A DNA stretch of 64,000 nt from Bifidobacterium pluvialisilvae (lineage in GTDB: Bacteria; Actinomycetota; Actinomycetes; Actinomycetales; Bifidobacteriaceae). The notes under the pieces are model-generated. The model was not told the origin of the DNA, made no database searches, and saw nothing but the letters and a program-made list of their open reading frames with translations. The stretch covers positions 234,120 to 298,119 of the forward strand of contig NZ_JAHBBI010000003.1 of the NCBI RefSeq assembly GCF_019331695.1, in the 5' to 3' direction. The translations under genes were made by a program, and so were the position numbers. Position 1 is the first letter of the stretch. Each line of letters starts with the position of its first letter. Below are positions 10,822 through 20,600 of this stretch, one piece after another.

Positions 10822-11831
10822 CATCGGTCACGGTCGCGGGAATCGACTGCGGCACCAATTCGATTCGCCTCATGGTAGCCGAGGTGGGGGAATCCGGCAT
10901 GACGGTGACGGTGCCGCGCATCATGCGTGTGGTGCGTCTCGGCCAGGATGTCGACAAGACGCACCGTTTCGACGATGCCGCATTGGAACGCACCTATCGC
11001 GCCGTCGACGAATTCGCCGACGTGCTGCGCGATCATCCGGTTGACGCCCTGCGTTTCGTCGCCACGTCCGCCACACGGGACGCCGAGAACCGTGAGGAGT
11101 TCGAAAACGAGATCGAATCACGTCTGGGCGTACGTCCCGACGTGATTCCCGGTACGGAGGAGGCGTCGTTGAGTTTCCTCGGCGCCACGTCGGTGCTTGA
11201 ATCACAGGCCGATGCCGGATCCCTGCCGCCCGCCCCGTACATGGTCGTCGATCTGGGAGGCGGCTCGACGGAAATGGTCATGGGAGGCGACGGCGAGACG
11301 GCACCCATCGATAAGGTGTCGGCCGCGTTCTCCATGAACATCGGATCGGTGCGCATGAGCGAACGTCATCTGGTGTCCGACCCGCCGACCGATGGGCAGA
11401 TTCATCAGGCGTCGGAGGACATCGACCGGTACATCGACGAGGCGTTCGCGAAAGTGCCCGCCGGTCTGACCGGCACCCTGATCGGCGTCTCCGGCACGGT
11501 GACCACTATGAGCGGCATCGCCATGGGACTGAAGGAATACGACAGGGATGCCGTCGACGGCGCCGTCATCGGCATCGACGACGCGCGTGCCACCTGCGAC
11601 CGCATACTGCGTATGACACGGGCCGAACGTGCCGGATATCCGGTCATTCATCCGGGACGTATCGACGTAATCGGCGGTGGAGCGCTCGTATGGGACCGGG
11701 TGCTCGACCGGGTCCGCAGTGCGGTCGCCGAACGATCCGGCCGCCGACTGGAATCCTATGTGACCAGCGAGCACGGTCTGCTCGACGGCATCGTGCTGGA
11801 TCTCGGACGGCGTACGCTGGGACGTCGCTGA
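10818..11831 (+). CDS. ppx: Ppx/GppA family phosphatase
   Basis: This 337-residue protein has the actin-like ASKHA fold of exopolyphosphatases and pppGpp phosphohydrolases. The phosphate-1 loop is GIDCGTNSIRLMVAE, the mid-motif is FVATSATRDAENREEF, and the phosphate-2 loop is MVVDLGGGSTEMVMG. It should hydrolyse inorganic polyphosphate or pppGpp in the cytosol; sequence does not separate the two. It lacks the long C-terminal HD-like extension of E. coli Ppx, as is usual for the short actinobacterial Ppx1 type. It is the last gene of the ftsB-DUF501-ppx run, starting inside the DUF501 stop (ATGA). Confidence 0.92.
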   Translation: MTSVTVAGIDCGTNSIRLMVAEVGESGMTVTVPRIMRVVRLGQDVDKTHRFDDAALERTYRAVDEFADVLRDHPVDALRFVATSATRDAENREEFENEIESRLGVRPDVIPGTEEASLSFLGATSVLESQADAGSLPPAPYMVVDLGGGSTEMVMGGDGETAPIDKVSAAFSMNIGSVRMSERHLVSDPPTDGQIHQASEDIDRYIDEAFAKVPAGLTGTLIGVSGTVTTMSGIAMGLKEYDRDAVDGAVIGIDDARATCDRILRMTRAERAGYPVIHPGRIDVIGGGALVWDRVLDRVRSAVAERSGRRLESYVTSEHGLLDGIVLDLGRRTLGRR

Positions 11832-11854
11832 CGCCTGTCGGCCGTCATCCGTGG

Positions 11855-11860
11855 CATAAT
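11855..11860 (+). promoter_or_regulatory. Probable -10 element for tRNA-Leu(UAA)
   Basis: CATAAT lies 25 bases before the tRNA 5' end, in the short gap after ppx. No clear -35 hexamer is visible. Confidence 0.35.
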
Positions 11861-11885
11861 AGCCAAGTCGGCTTTTCGCCGGCAG

Positions 11886-11965
11886 GCCTCCATGGCGGAA
11901 TTGGTATACGCAGCCGACTTAAAATCGGCCGCTTCGGCTTGTGGGTTCGAGTCCCACTGGAGGCA
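11886..11965 (+). tRNA. tRNA-Leu, anticodon TAA
   Basis: The acceptor arms GCCTCCA and TGGAGGC pair perfectly and the discriminator is A. The anticodon stem GCCGA/TCGGC encloses a seven-base loop with TAA at 11920-11922. A short class II variable arm (CCG-CTT-CGG) precedes the T arm GTGGG-TTCGAGT-CCCAC. CCA is not encoded. It reads UUA/UUG codons, which are rare in this GC-rich sequence. It lies 57 bases upstream of ptsI on the same strand. Confidence 0.97.
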
Positions 11966-12022
11966 CGCTTTCCCGTTGCATCGGGGAGAATGAAACGCAC
12001 GCTTCCGTAGGGAGAACCTGTG

Positions 12023-13648
<1,626 letters not shown>

Positions 13649-13745
13649 ACCGAAAGCCGCCGAACCGTGCATGACGCGTCCGTCACCGATTGCATGGTGG
13701 GCATCGGTAACACGGTTTTTCGAAAACCGTGGCATGATGATGCGC

Positions 13746-14345
13746 ATGACTCAAGACAACCGTGTGAATCGTGAGAGCAAGTCCGCCGCGGCCGTTCCGG
13801 ACGTACGGGAGGATTCCGGCCCTGTCCCGTTGATGCTGGCGCAGGCCATCATCATGGCGGCGGTCATGTGCCTGTGCGAGATCGTCTGCGCACCGATGAT
13901 CATCAGCATGGCGGGCGGGGCGTTCGCCCTGGTCCCGTGGGCCACCCTCGCATGCCTGCTGGCGGTCGTGTTCGTCCTCATCCTCGGCTTCGCCTTCCTC
14001 TGGCTCGCCGACAACCTCTCCCACAACTTCCCCGCGAAGATGGCGCCGGTCACCTATGGCGTCGTCGGCGCCGCATCGTTCGGTGTCTGGGGAGGACTGA
14101 TCTACCCCACGTTCATGAACTCCATCCTCAAGCCCGCGGGCCTGGCCGAGCTTACGTCCGGCGACGTGTGGGCCATCGGCTTCAACTGCGCGGTCATCGG
14201 CCTCGTCGCGTTCCTGCTTGCCGTGGTCTACGGCCCGCGGCTCGCGAAGCGCCGGTCGGCATCCGTGGCCATCGGCGTGGTCGTGCTGGTCCTGGCGGCG
14301 TTCGGAGCGTTCTTCCTGTGGCGGTTCATGGCGCGTCTGTACTAG
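13746..14345 (+). CDS. Small integral membrane protein, unknown function
   Basis: A protein of about 199 residues begins with a polar stretch of about 30 residues and then shows four hydrophobic segments near residues 31-55, 60-85, 98-117 and 135-160, plus a possible fifth at the C terminus (SVAIGVVVLVLAAFGAFFLW). I recognise no family. In-frame ATGs lie at 13734, 13737, 13740 and 13746 and none has a Shine-Dalgarno sequence, so the start is uncertain. A nine-base-pair inverted repeat (13711-13731) ends just before them. It stands alone between ptsI and the FKBP gene. Confidence 0.65.
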   Translation: MTQDNRVNRESKSAAAVPDVREDSGPVPLMLAQAIIMAAVMCLCEIVCAPMIISMAGGAFALVPWATLACLLAVVFVLILGFAFLWLADNLSHNFPAKMAPVTYGVVGAASFGVWGGLIYPTFMNSILKPAGLAELTSGDVWAIGFNCAVIGLVAFLLAVVYGPRLAKRRSASVAIGVVVLVLAAFGAFFLWRFMARLY

Positions 14346-14391
14346 AAAAAGGTTGTGCCGGGGGCTCGCGCGGCCGCAGTCCGGACGGGGC

Positions 14392-14420
14392 TTGAAACTC
14401 GGTCGGAAACCGTATAGATT
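14392..14420 (+). promoter_or_regulatory. Probable promoter of the FKBP isomerase gene
   Basis: TTGAAA (14392-14397), a 17-base spacer and TAGATT (14415-14420) match a housekeeping promoter, predicting a leader of about 65 bases. Confidence 0.5.
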
Positions 14421-14438
14421 TAACAGCTATGTGCGTTT

Positions 14439-14462
14439 GCCGGATGATGGAAATCATCCGGC
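14439..14462 (+). promoter_or_regulatory. Leader hairpin before the FKBP isomerase gene
   Basis: A perfect 10-bp stem (14439-14448 with 14453-14462) closes a GGAA tetraloop inside the predicted leader, 30 bases before the start codon. It is not followed by a T run, so it may be a 5' stabiliser or regulatory element rather than a terminator. Confidence 0.45.
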
Positions 14463-14492
14463 ATAATCAATCATGACGTGAGGAGTCAACAG

Positions 14493-14903
14493 ATGAGCGA
14501 ATCGACCATGCCTTCGGTCAATGCCGAATTCGGAGCTGCGCCGCAGATCGAGTTCCCGACCCCCGAGGCCCCGAAGGGCCTGAAGAGCGTTGAGATCATC
14601 GAGGGCGACGGCCCCGTCGTCCGCAAGGGCGATACGGTCACCGTGAACTACCATGGCGTGGTCTGGGGCAAGCAGGCGCCGTTCGATTCGAGTTTCGAAC
14701 GCCATAGCCCGGCCAGCTTCGGCATCGGCGTCGGACAGGTCATCAAGGGATGGGACCAGACCGTTCCCGGCCACAACGTCGGCTCCCGTCTGGTAGTCTC
14801 CATTCCGCCGGAGTACGGCTACGGTTCCCGTGGCGTCCCGCAGGCCGGCATCGGCGGTACGGATACGCTGGTGTTCGTCATCGACATCATTTCCACCCGC
14901 TGA
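14493..14903 (+). CDS. FKBP-type peptidyl-prolyl cis-trans isomerase
   Basis: This 136-residue cytosolic protein is a single FKBP domain that speeds cis-trans isomerisation of prolyl bonds during folding. Family residues include GDTVTVNYHGVVWG, FDSSFER, FGIGVGQVIKGWDQTVPGHNVGSRLVVSIPPEYGYG and the closing GGTDTLVFVIDI strand. The ATG at 14493 sits behind GAGGAG. A short N-terminal extension of about 25 residues precedes the domain; no signal peptide is seen. It has its own promoter, and greA follows 60 bases downstream. Confidence 0.95.
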   Translation: MSESTMPSVNAEFGAAPQIEFPTPEAPKGLKSVEIIEGDGPVVRKGDTVTVNYHGVVWGKQAPFDSSFERHSPASFGIGVGQVIKGWDQTVPGHNVGSRLVVSIPPEYGYGSRGVPQAGIGGTDTLVFVIDIISTR

Positions 14904-14963
14904 GCCGGGAATTCAACGATTCGGGAGTGGGCACACCCTTCATTCCCGCTATAGGAGGTCATA

Positions 14964-15452
14964 ATGGCTGAAGAGAAGCCGCTGTTGCTGACCCAAGAGG
15001 CCTACAACCAGCTGAAGAGCGAACTCGAGCGTCGGCAGGGGCCGATTCGCGAGGAGATCATCGCCAAGGTCGCTGCCGCGCGAGCGGAGGGCGATCTGAG
15101 CGAGAACGGCGGATACCAGGCCGCCCGTGAGGCCCAGCGCAAGAATCAGGGCCGTATCGATGAGCTGACCGTGAAGCTCCGCCGTGCCAAGATCCTGCAG
15201 GCTCCTCCCGCCGGCGAGGTCGGCAACGGGTCGCTGGTCACGCTCGACGTGATGGGCAACGAGATGCAGTATGTGCTCGGCCCGCGTGACCTGTCCGTCG
15301 CCACGCATTACGAGATCATCAGCCCGGAGTCCCCTATCGGTGCCGCCATCCTCGGTACCAAGCAGGGGGATACGGTGAGCTACAAGGCCCCCAATGGCCG
15401 TGACATCCAGGTGACCGTCAAGGAATCCAAGCCGCTGCCGTCCGAGGCGTGA
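14964..15452 (+). CDS. greA: Transcription elongation factor GreA
   Basis: GreA (162 aa) enters the secondary channel of RNA polymerase and stimulates cleavage of backtracked RNA. The N-terminal coiled coil (LTQEAYNQLKSELERRQ to about residue 75) carries acidic tip residues in AEGDLSENGGYQAAREAQ. The C-terminal FKBP-like domain contains ISPESPIGAAILGTKQGDTVSYKAPNG. An excellent Shine-Dalgarno sequence (TAGGAGG) precedes the ATG. It is followed by a terminator shared with the convergent gene. Confidence 0.98.
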   Translation: MAEEKPLLLTQEAYNQLKSELERRQGPIREEIIAKVAAARAEGDLSENGGYQAAREAQRKNQGRIDELTVKLRRAKILQAPPAGEVGNGSLVTLDVMGNEMQYVLGPRDLSVATHYEIISPESPIGAAILGTKQGDTVSYKAPNGRDIQVTVKESKPLPSEA

Positions 15453-15470
15453 TATTCGCGTCGTGGCAGA

Positions 15471-15511
15471 AGAAGGCCGGTGCAGGGAACGATTCCATGC
15501 ACCGGCCTTCT
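15471..15511. terminator. Bidirectional terminator between greA and the TrhA-family gene
   Basis: A 14-bp perfect stem (15471-15484 with 15498-15511) and a 13-base loop lie between two convergent genes, 18 bases after greA and 36 bases beyond the stop of the opposite gene. Confidence 0.8.
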
Positions 15512-15546
15512 GCGTTTCGCCGGACCGTGGACGACATCCGTGATTG

Positions 15547-16440
15547 TCAGACCGTGGATGACATCAGACCGACGATGACGAAGTAGATGGCCACCATGTG
15601 GCAGGCGTACCCCGCCACGGTCCCGCAGTGGAAGATTTCATGGAACCCGAACACCTTCGGCCATGGGTCGGGTCTGCGCAGGCCATAGACGACGGCTCCG
15701 GCGATATAGCAGATGCCGCCGGCCACGATCAGCCACACCACCACCGGACCGGCTACCGGCGACTTCCAGAACAGGCCCAGATATGCGGCGCCCGATACGC
15801 CGAAGACGATGTAGACGATGGTGTACAGCCATCGTGGCGCGGTGATCCAGAATACGTGGATGAGCAGTGCGATTACGGTGCAGACCCATATGCTGGAGAG
15901 GATGATGTCGCGCCAGAACGGTTCGAGCGCGAACGACACCGGCGTATAGGTGCCGGCGATGAGCAGGAAGATGTTCACATGGTCGATGCGGCGCAGCACG
16001 TCGGTCACCTTGGGCGACCAGTCGCCCAGATGATAGCAGGCGGAGTTGCCGAACAGGATCAGCGAGCACGTCATGAACGCCGCGCATGCCCATTTGAGCT
16101 GGGCTGTGGGGGAGAGACAGATCAGCACGATGCCGGCGGCCAGCGCCAGCGGCGTGGCCACGGCGTGGATCCAGCCCCGCATCAGCGGCTTGGGGCGCCC
16201 GTGCACGTCGAGACGCACGCGTCGTATGCCCAGCGCCTTGTTCTCGATGCGACGGGCCCTGAGCTCGCCGCGTGCGATTATGCGGTCGGCCTTCGCCCTG
16301 GCGTGGGCCCTCACCTCGTCCGCCTTGGCCTGACGGTCCTTCAGATACGCCTGACGGACGGCCTTCCTGGTCTTCTCGAGCCGGTCCTCCTGCTGGTCGG
16401 CGGGAAGCCGGGCGGGGTCGATTGCGGGGGAATCCGTCAT
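15547..16440 (-). CDS. Hemolysin III / TrhA (PAQR) family membrane protein
   Basis: This 297-residue protein has a charged N-terminal extension of about 90 residues rich in Arg/Ala/Glu, predicted helical. Seven hydrophobic segments of the hemolysin III/TrhA family (COG1272) follow. Conserved residues are present: HAVATPLALAAG in TM1, SACYHLGDW after TM2, and the C-terminal GFHEIFHCGTVAGYACH. Together they supply the Ser, His and Asp residues thought to form a metal site in PAQR proteins. Bacterial members affect membrane-lipid homeostasis; haemolysis is a historical label. The long basic extension is unusual compared with the usual length of about 220. Adjacency to greA is conserved in mycobacteria. 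Confidence 0.88.
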   Translation of the reverse strand: MTDSPAIDPARLPADQQEDRLEKTRKAVRQAYLKDRQAKADEVRAHARAKADRIIARGELRARRIENKALGIRRVRLDVHGRPKPLMRGWIHAVATPLALAAGIVLICLSPTAQLKWACAAFMTCSLILFGNSACYHLGDWSPKVTDVLRRIDHVNIFLLIAGTYTPVSFALEPFWRDIILSSIWVCTVIALLIHVFWITAPRWLYTIVYIVFGVSGAAYLGLFWKSPVAGPVVVWLIVAGGICYIAGAVVYGLRRPDPWPKVFGFHEIFHCGTVAGYACHMVAIYFVIVGLMSSTV

Positions 16441-16603
16441 GCGATCACCTCTGTATCGTGGAATACGGCGTGTGGGTCGGAGGGCACGGTCATGTCCGTC
16501 CTGCCTACGTTACCGTAACTTACGCTTCCGTAGCCAAAGTGTCAATGGGCCACGGTCCTGTCCGCCCACGTGTCGTGGACCGACGTTTTTCCGTTCCAAC
16601 CGC

Positions 16604-16609
16604 TAGCAT
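16604..16609 (+). promoter_or_regulatory. -10 element of a probable leaderless promoter for pdtaS
   Basis: TAGCAT lies six bases before the ATG at 16616, and there is no Shine-Dalgarno sequence. Confidence 0.45.
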
Positions 16610-16615
16610 AAAACC

Positions 16616-18100
16616 ATGGCTGATTTTTCTCATCTCGTAGCGAATAACCCTGATTTCGATGACGCGGATCGTGAATGGCTCCATCATCTTGTCGCCGACT
16701 GGCAGGTCATCGCCGACCTGAGCTTCGCCGATCTGATGCTGGTGCTGCCGGCCCCGTCCGGCGAGTTCGTCGTGGCCGGGCAGTGCCGTCCGTCGACGGT
16801 GATGTCGGTGCGGTTCGACGACATGGTCGGCACGGTCGTCGAGGGTGAGGACGCCCGCGCCATCTCCAAGACCATGAGCGAACAGCGCATCTCCCGTCTC
16901 GACCACTACCGCGCGGTCGGCAACACCACGGTTTGCGACGTGTACGCGCCCGTGCGCCGCAACGGCAAGGTCCTCGGCGTGGTGGTGCGCGAGACGAACA
17001 TGGCGACACGTATGCTGAACGGACGTTTCGAGTCCGAAAGCATCGCCGCAGGCAAGAAACTGTTCGAGATGATCCCCGCCGGCGCGTTCCCGTACCATGA
17101 CGCCATTCTCAACCAGCGGCACAACGCCCGCGTGTCCGACGGATTCATCGTCCTGTCCGAGGACGGGGTGGTGGAGTACGCCTCGCCGAACGCCATCAGC
17201 TGCTTCCGTCGTCTCGGCTCGGTCGAGGTGATGGAGGGCAAGTATCTTTCCGAGATCGGCACGTCGCTGATTCATGAGAACGACATCCTGCCCGAGACCC
17301 TGCCGCTCGTGCTGGCCGGCAAGGCCGCTGTGGACTCGGAGATCAACGCGGACCGTTCCACGGTCTCCATGCGGTCGCTGCCGTTCTACGACGAGCATGG
17401 GCACCGTACCGGTGCCGTCGTGCTGTGCCGCGACGTGACGGAGCTGCGCAGGCGCGAGAAGGAGCTCGAGACCAAGGATGTCGCCATCGCCGAGATCCAT
17501 CATCGTGTGAAGAACAACCTGCAGGCCGTCTCGGCCCTGCTGCGCCTTCAGGCCCGACGCACGAAATCCCCGGAGGTCAAGGCCGAACTCGAGGAGGCAA
17601 TGCGCCGCGTGGAGACCATCGCCGTGGTCCATGAGGGCCTGAGCCAGACCGCCGACGAGATCGTGGACTTCGACAAGGTCATCTCCGACCTGCTGCGCAT
17701 GAGCGTGGATCTGGCGACCAGCAAGGAGCAGCATATCCACATCTCGTATCTGGGCAAGTTCGGGATGATGCCGGCGCAGGACGCCACGCCGCTGTCGCTC
17801 GTCCTCACCGAACTGGTCACCAACGCCGTCGAACATGGATTCCAGGGGAGGACCGAAGGCAACGTATGGATCTCCGTGGGTCGTGGAGGCAACAACCTCA
17901 ACGTGGTCGTGGAGGATGACGGCATCGGCTATACGTCGGAGTCCGATCAGGGCATGGCACGTTCGAGCGGATCCGGACTGGGAACGCAGATCATCAACAC
18001 CTTCGTCACCAATGACTTCGGCGGCTCCGTGCGATGGGAGCCCCGCAGGGACGGCGGCACCAGGGTCGTGCTCGACATGAAGCTGCGCGCCGCGCAGTGA
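16616..18100 (+). CDS. pdtaS: Sensor histidine kinase of the PdtaS type
   Basis: A soluble 494-residue kinase with no membrane segments. The N-terminal GAF-like sensor spans about residues 1-150, a PAS-like domain about 165-285 (DGFIVLSEDGVVEYASPNA), an HisKA_2 dimerisation domain carries the phosphoacceptor His in EIHHRVKNNLQAVSALLRLQ (H295/H296), and the HATPase_c domain has LTELVTNAVEHGF and DDGIGY boxes. This matches mycobacterial PdtaS, which phosphorylates the ANTAR regulator PdtaR. No regulator is adjacent, but a PdtaR homologue lies at 47215-47826 in this window. HisKA_2 kinases in actinobacteria commonly pair with ANTAR regulators, so the pairing is a well-supported inference. Confidence 0.9.
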   Translation: MADFSHLVANNPDFDDADREWLHHLVADWQVIADLSFADLMLVLPAPSGEFVVAGQCRPSTVMSVRFDDMVGTVVEGEDARAISKTMSEQRISRLDHYRAVGNTTVCDVYAPVRRNGKVLGVVVRETNMATRMLNGRFESESIAAGKKLFEMIPAGAFPYHDAILNQRHNARVSDGFIVLSEDGVVEYASPNAISCFRRLGSVEVMEGKYLSEIGTSLIHENDILPETLPLVLAGKAAVDSEINADRSTVSMRSLPFYDEHGHRTGAVVLCRDVTELRRREKELETKDVAIAEIHHRVKNNLQAVSALLRLQARRTKSPEVKAELEEAMRRVETIAVVHEGLSQTADEIVDFDKVISDLLRMSVDLATSKEQHIHISYLGKFGMMPAQDATPLSLVLTELVTNAVEHGFQGRTEGNVWISVGRGGNNLNVVVEDDGIGYTSESDQGMARSSGSGLGTQIINTFVTNDFGGSVRWEPRRDGGTRVVLDMKLRAAQ

Positions 18101-18137
18101 CAAGTCGCGGGCCGACGGACCGGCCGGCCCGCGAATA

Positions 18138-18185
18138 CGAAACAAGTGGGGCCGACGACTGGTATCGTCGGCCCCACTTGTTTCG
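18138..18185. terminator. Bidirectional terminator between pdtaS and whiB
   Basis: A perfect 21-bp stem (18138-18158 with 18165-18185) closes a six-base loop between two convergent genes. One of the most stable hairpins in the window. Confidence 0.85.
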
Positions 18186-18241
18186 TTCCAACGCGTTACA
18201 ACGCCGTGTCGGCGAACACGACCCGCATTCGAGGAATCGTC

Positions 18242-18520
18242 CTACGCCTGCATCTGCAGGGCGGCGGAGCGCCTCGCCCGCATGGCGCGGCGCTTCAGGG
18301 CGCGGCGCTCGTCCTCGCTCAGGCCACCCCACACGCCGTAATCCTGATTGGTGTCCATGGCGCACTTCAGGCATGCGTCAATGACCTTGCAGGTGCGGCA
18401 TACGGCCTTGGCCTCTTCGATCTGCTGGTATGCGGCACCGGTGTTGCCCACGGGGAAGAACAATTCCGGATCCTTATCGCGACAAGCCGCCTTCGCACGC
18501 CAATCATATGCACTGCTCAT
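18242..18520 (-). CDS. WhiB family iron-sulfur regulator (WhiB1/WblE-like)
   Basis: This 92-residue protein carries the four Cys ligands of a [4Fe-4S] cluster: C13, then C41-x2-C44-x5-C50, plus an extra C53. The Gly-rich turn GVWGG (62-66) and a basic C terminus (RRALKRRAMRARR) that contacts DNA follow. WhiB proteins bind the domain 4 region of the principal sigma factor and respond to NO and O2 through the cluster. The start at 18520 (MSSAYDW) fits the family better than an ATG 51 bases upstream. It is transcribed in the same direction as the upstream FtsK-like gene and ends at a terminator. Confidence 0.93.
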   Translation of the reverse strand: MSSAYDWRAKAACRDKDPELFFPVGNTGAAYQQIEEAKAVCRTCKVIDACLKCAMDTNQDYGVWGGLSEDERRALKRRAMRARRSAALQMQA

Positions 18521-18586
18521 GTGTGTCCTCGATCCCAGATGAATTACAACTCTTATGTAAGAGCAAACCACGAATGACGCGACTTT

Positions 18587-20485
18587 TCAAGAGGTGTTTT
18601 CCCCGGTTCTCCCGGAGCCGGGGCCCGACGGCGCATGACATTGGACGGGGAACGCCTTCGATTGCATGAGCAGCACCGCCCTGCCGGGGATGGATGCGTC
18701 GTCCGCGCCCAGCATGGACAGCGTCGTCGACGGGATGCCCGCCATCATGTCGACGGTCCTGTCGCCGGTCGGGAACACGATGCGCACGGAGCAATGCTCC
18801 GGGAACCGGAGATGCCGGGATGAGCCGAGGGCGAACACCACCAGGCACCGTGGGGAGCCGATGGCCTCCATGAAATCCTCGTGCAGGGCGTCGTCGCACA
18901 ATGGGTCGAGCAGGGCCTCCGCATCGTCCACCATCCATATGCGTCGTGGCGCGGGCGGGGGAGCGTCCGACGGCATGGCCGGCCGCGCCGGTGAAACGAC
19001 GCTGTGCCGCCGATATCCTTCGGGCGTTTTGACGATTCGTGTGATCTCGAGGCCGGGACGGCTGCGAAGCCGTTCGCCGATGACGCGCAGCGCCGAGGTC
19101 TTTCCCCGTCCCGTGGCCCCGATGATGGCGATGTTGCCCAGATGCAGGGGCAGCTCTAGGGGGAGTGTACGAACCCCGGAATCCATAAGACCGAACGGGA
19201 CCGGGGCCAGCGCATCGACGCCATGGCCGTCGTGCCGGCCGACGTGGTCCGCCACGGGCCGTTCCCCGTCCGTGGACGGCACGCATTTCGGCAGAGGCGG
19301 GGAGAACAGCGGCTCGACATCGGGCTGGCCGAGGAACCTCGCCGCACGGTCGCATCCCATCGTCAGCGCATCGGCGGATCGCGGGGGCGCGCAGCGGAAT
19401 ATGGTGCGAGACTCGCCGTCGTGGATGTATCCCACCCCGGGATGCCCGGGGCTGATGGCCGCCGCATCGGCGGTGCCGAGCAGCTCCGACGATTGCAGGG
19501 AATCACGGACCCTCAGACAGATGTTGAGCCCGATGTTCGCCTTCATGTCGTTGCCGACCTGTCCCATGGGGTTCTGTGTGCATGCGATGAGATGCATGCC
19601 CAGGGACCGGCCCAGGGACGCCAGGGACACCAGCTGCGCCATATAGTCCGGCAACTGTTGGCGGAGCGCATGGAACTCGTCGATGACCACGATGAGCCGG
19701 GGCGGCGGCGACGGCAGGCCGTCCACGTCGGTCGCATGGTGCTCCGCCACCAGACGCTCACGGCGCTTCAGCTCCATTTCGATGGCCCGCAGGGCGCGTA
19801 CCGCATGATCCAGGCTGAGGTCCGAGACGAATCCCACGGTGTGGGGGAGCCGGTGAAGCGTCTGGAACGCCGCCCCGCCCTTGAAGTCGAGGAAGACGAA
19901 ATTCACCATGGTCGGGGGAAACCGGAGGGCCAGGCCAAGGCACCAGGATTGCAGCAGCACGGATTTTCCCGATCCCGTGGTCCCCGCGACGAGGGCATGG
20001 GGGCCGGAGCGTGGCAGATCGACGGTCACCGGACGTCCGTCCGGGCCGACGCCGACGGGGATCTCGTGGAACGCCGTCGGCGACCCCCGCATGCCGCCAG
20101 TCCGCATGTGCGTGGCCTGGTCCCATCGTCGCGCGATGACGCGCCACAGCCCGCTTGCATCGCATTGCCGAAGGCCAAGCAGTCGTTCCAACGGCATCGC
20201 GTAGCCTGCGCATCGGGCCTGAAGCGCCGCGTCGCCGCTGTCCGATGCCATGGCCGTTCCGGTCGCCGGTTCGGATCGCCCCGTCGTGCGGCCAGTGCGC
20301 CGTCTCGCGGCGATTGCGCCAAGCGCCGAAGCGAGGCATCCTATGAGGCCGGGGACTATCAGCCCGATGAACATCCAACGGCGTTCCGCGATCATGAACA
20401 GCAGCATCATCGTCTGCCCGGCCACGGGCGCGACCATGGAGATGAGGAACAGCGTGGTCCCGTCCTGATGTCGTTTCGTCGTCAT
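18587..20485 (-). CDS. FtsK/SpoIIIE (EccC-like) tandem ATPase with two membrane segments
   Basis: This 632-residue protein (start MTTKRHQDG) has two adjacent hydrophobic segments (about 11-31 and 38-60) and then two P-loop domains. The first has Walker A GTTGSGKS (168-175), the DFKGG block and Walker B LIVVIDE (264-270). The second has Walker A GATGRGKT (456-463) but a weaker Walker B, IWMVDDAEAL. The layout recalls EccC/EssC motors of type VII secretion, which are larger with three or four ATPase domains. No WXG100 substrate or other esx genes are in the window. It sits between an LCP ligase and a whiB gene. A DNA pump is possible but lacks the FtsK gamma domain. Confidence 0.8.
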   Translation of the reverse strand: MTTKRHQDGTTLFLISMVAPVAGQTMMLLFMIAERRWMFIGLIVPGLIGCLASALGAIAARRRTGRTTGRSEPATGTAMASDSGDAALQARCAGYAMPLERLLGLRQCDASGLWRVIARRWDQATHMRTGGMRGSPTAFHEIPVGVGPDGRPVTVDLPRSGPHALVAGTTGSGKSVLLQSWCLGLALRFPPTMVNFVFLDFKGGAAFQTLHRLPHTVGFVSDLSLDHAVRALRAIEMELKRRERLVAEHHATDVDGLPSPPPRLIVVIDEFHALRQQLPDYMAQLVSLASLGRSLGMHLIACTQNPMGQVGNDMKANIGLNICLRVRDSLQSSELLGTADAAAISPGHPGVGYIHDGESRTIFRCAPPRSADALTMGCDRAARFLGQPDVEPLFSPPLPKCVPSTDGERPVADHVGRHDGHGVDALAPVPFGLMDSGVRTLPLELPLHLGNIAIIGATGRGKTSALRVIGERLRSRPGLEITRIVKTPEGYRRHSVVSPARPAMPSDAPPPAPRRIWMVDDAEALLDPLCDDALHEDFMEAIGSPRCLVVFALGSSRHLRFPEHCSVRIVFPTGDRTVDMMAGIPSTTLSMLGADDASIPGRAVLLMQSKAFPVQCHAPSGPGSGRTGENTS

Positions 20486-20532
20486 GGCTCCAGTGTGGGG
20501 GCGGCGATGGCGCCCGTGCAACCCGAGGAGGA

Positions 20533-20563
20533 AATGTGGACGGATGGGACCGTCGTCCACATT
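20533..20563 (-). terminator. Hairpin downstream of the LCP gene
   Basis: A 10-bp perfect stem (20533-20542 with 20554-20563) lies 38 bases after the LCP stop on the minus strand and before the FtsK-like gene. No T run follows, so efficiency is uncertain. Confidence 0.45.
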
Positions 20564-20600
20564 CCCTCACGTGCCGTTTCGTCGTCGGTTTGGCGGTCGG

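Noticed and set aside
13711..13731. Inverted repeat CACGGTTTT/AAAACCGTG after ptsI
   Set aside because: It could end ptsI transcripts or bind a regulator of the next gene, but it has no T run and touches the next gene's start codons, so it is left unassigned.
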